This document shows positions 9,021 through 10,697 of a stretch of DNA of 10,697 bases, piece by piece. Source of the stretch: Hymenochaete sp. R1. Taxonomy: Eukaryota; Basidiomycota; Agaricomycetes; Hymenochaetales; Hymenochaetaceae. The stretch is taken from NCBI GenBank assembly GCA_019400425.1, contig JAFREE010000331.1:1-10697 (forward strand), given 5' to 3'. The position numbers and the translations under genes are program-made. The notes beneath the pieces were generated by a model. That model had not been told where the DNA came from. It saw only the letters and a list, made by a program, of their open reading frames with translations, and searched no databases. Position 1 is the first letter of the stretch. The number at the start of each line of letters is the position of its first letter.

Positions 9021-9490
9021 CGAAAGGCTTGGGACAGGAACGGTCAACTTGAACCCAGGAGTCGTTCAGTGCGATTATTTAGAGAACGTGGTATAAAGTA
9101 CATCCTGTGACAGGAGAGAAGACGGCGATAGGCAATCTCGAAACATCTTACTGCATTCAGGGAACGACTGCGAATTGGAGCTTTGTGCACACTTCGTATT
9201 TTGCATTCCATGAGGAAAGTCATGGTGAATCCGCATCATCGTCGTCGCCTAAATTTGCATCAACGCTAATCATTGAAGGGGGCAGAAGCTCGGCTGAATA
9301 CGAAATGCTCAACGTTGCTGTTTCTTCGAAAGTGAGATCCATCCGAGGTCCACTTCGTGGTATTTCAGCTGTGCATATGTAATTTATAACGGAACTCCGG
9401 ATTCATATATTCACTACTCATACCATAAACGCACTTGTTACTAGGGACTTAATAAATGAAATCTTCCATGTTAGAGTGAATCCAGCACGT

Positions 9491-10697
9491 TTACATGGTT
9501 CGGCCCATTCCTCTCTTGAAGCGCTCCTAAAACGATTGTTGGATTTTGTTCTGCAAGTTTGCGAAAAAGAAGAAAAAACAACTCACCAGAAATGGGAGAT
9601 CAACCTTGGACGCTTGACGTAGCTTCTTCCTTTCGTGCGGATACAAACTTTGATAGAAAGTTTGGTCATACCAATTCCGAGGCAGCCCCTTGACAGGCAA
9701 GCTCTTTTCATTTATACTATGTGGATTAAAACGACGCTCGAGTGCTTTGTTACCTCTTGCATCGTAGAATGCGGAGTCGGCCACAGCCGCGCGGTAGGAC
9801 TCAACCGCATCCATGAGCAACGATATATCGTTTGATACCCATCGCAACTTCCGCCTCCGAAGAATCTTCGGAGAGGACTTAGGTTGCGCATTCCCATTCG
9901 ATGCGTCCGTGTCCGTTTCATCGTCACTCATTCCATTCACGCCAAGCGCGATAATCACCCCGTCTATGCTCGCACGCAGTTCTTCATCGAAAGGTAAACA
10001 TCTAACAATCGCTCGACGTCTCACATACGTCTATAGCCAAAAATCGCAATGCATATGAGCTTATCTTTATCAAAATTTCCAGGGTTGAAAAACGTACTCC
10101 TCTTCTTCGCGATCGCATTCTAGCCATAGCTTTCTCCAAAGTTGAATCCATCATAGATGACTCCAGGGATCGCGTTGCGCCCGCAGCATTGGCAACCTGA
10201 AGATCCCAGTGGTGCTGAACGCTCTTCTCCTGGTTCTTGAGCGTTTTCTTGACCCTATCTTCCAACATGCCAGAGGTGTTGTCGCCGAATCCATCCTCTT
10301 TCGCGAGCGCTCGAACGTGCTTCATCTTAACCGGAGGAAGCCTTTCCTTCTCTAACCACTCACGCAATTCCTCAGCGAGGATTGAGAATACCATTCCATT
10401 CCACCTGACGCTCTCAAAGGTCCAATCGAGTCGCAGATCGCTAAGGAGAGGTATTATGCCTTCCTGCTCGAGGAGCTCGATTTCATATGCGGAAGCTGAA
10501 GATGGCACGTATAACTTGCTTGGGTCGGGATACACGCCATGACACTTGAGAAAATCCCGAACGCAAAACTAACGCTCAATCTCTCAGTCCTTGCAAGATA
10601 AGCTCTCGCATGCATGATTTACAAGTACTCACATAAAATGCATTCCTAATCGAATCCCTTTGCTTAGGGACCTTAAAAACTCTCGAACAATCCTTGT
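9491..10697 (-). CDS. Lineage-specific hypothetical protein (LGxxGMSxDE / LPRNWYD family), 5'-partial
   Basis: Minus-strand gene running off the right edge. Exons in reading order: 10697-10633 (partial), 10568-10098, 10030-9587, 9526-9491, ending with TAA. The introns are GT-AG (gtgagt...tag, 64 nt; gtacgt...tag, 67 nt; gtgagt...tag, 60 nt) and all lie in phase 0, so the joined frame is open throughout. Visible motifs in order are a FCVRDFLKCHGVYPDP segment across the first junction, a long charged helical region, an acidic LGVNGMSDDETD stretch, a basic KILRRRKLRWVS stretch, and GLPRNWYD followed by LYPHERKKLR near the C-terminus. From memory, proteins with this order of motifs are abundant and multi-copy in Agaricomycete genomes and have no known function. 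No enzyme motif, signal peptide or membrane segment is seen. An alternative 36-nt last intron (9551-9586), or no last intron, would give a different short tail. The start codon lies beyond the window. Confidence 0.72.

Larger units (their letters stand above)
8392..9490. other. Convergent intergenic region with short hairpins
   Basis: This 1.1-kb stretch lies between the transposase stop and the 3' end of the minus-strand gene. Open stretches such as 9107-9382 on the plus strand start at GTG, have no splice-linked partner and show no recognisable motif, so no gene is called. It contains several short inverted repeats at 8813-8849, 8960-8972 and 8988-9020, and should include the 3' end of the transposon, whose boundary I could not find. 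Confidence 0.5.

Noticed and set aside
9107..9382. Plus-strand open stretch of 91 codons
   Set aside because: It starts at GTG, has no upstream exon that I could join and no motif; it is possible but not supported.
9551..9586. 36-nt last intron in the minus-strand hypothetical gene
   Set aside because: It has GT-AG ends and keeps the frame, but 36 nt is shorter than every other intron here. The 60-nt alternative ending at 9527 has a better pyrimidine tract and also keeps the frame.

Overview
The window looks like a piece of a filamentous basidiomycete genome, most likely Agaricomycetes. The genes are split by many short GT-AG introns (about 46-98 nt), and the three recognisable gene types (a Plavaka/CACTA-like transposase, a Crinkler-like nuclease/kinase fusion, and a lineage-specific hypothetical with LGxxGMSxDE and LPRNWYD motifs) are typical of mushroom-forming fungi. 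No tool was run: family calls rest on motifs read by eye and on memory of related proteins, and splice models on GT/AG sites, branch-like motifs and reading-frame continuity.

Layout. Positions 1-213 carry the probable last intron and last exon of a plus-strand gene that enters from the left. Positions 214-1179 are non-coding and hold an ATTT microsatellite (about 448-477) and a striking CpG-rich block of abutting palindromes (708-848). Positions 1180-3985 form a seven-exon plus-strand gene of about 812 residues. It has a helical N-terminus, a degenerate PD-(D/E)XK-nuclease-like middle and a C-terminal protein kinase domain, the architecture of fungal Crinkler-like proteins. One of its exons is probably only 9 nt long. 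Positions 3986-4723 are non-coding. Positions 4724-8391 hold a plus-strand transposase gene of the CMC/CACTA superfamily (Plavaka-like), about 1,126 residues in the working model, with two Cys-rich clusters, the DDE-type core motifs and a SAP-like insertion. Positions 8392-9490 are non-coding with several short hairpins. Positions 9491-10697 hold a minus-strand, multi-exon hypothetical gene that runs off the right edge.

The genes do not look like a pathway. The picture is an accessory region in which a fast-evolving Crinkler-like kinase gene sits beside a DNA transposon gene and a lineage-specific hypothetical. The most interesting items are the palindrome block at 708-848, the nuclease/kinase fusion with its altered active-site motifs and 9-nt microexon, and the SAP-like insertion in the transposase. 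I found no terminal inverted repeats for the transposon, and two of its N-terminal splice junctions are uncertain.
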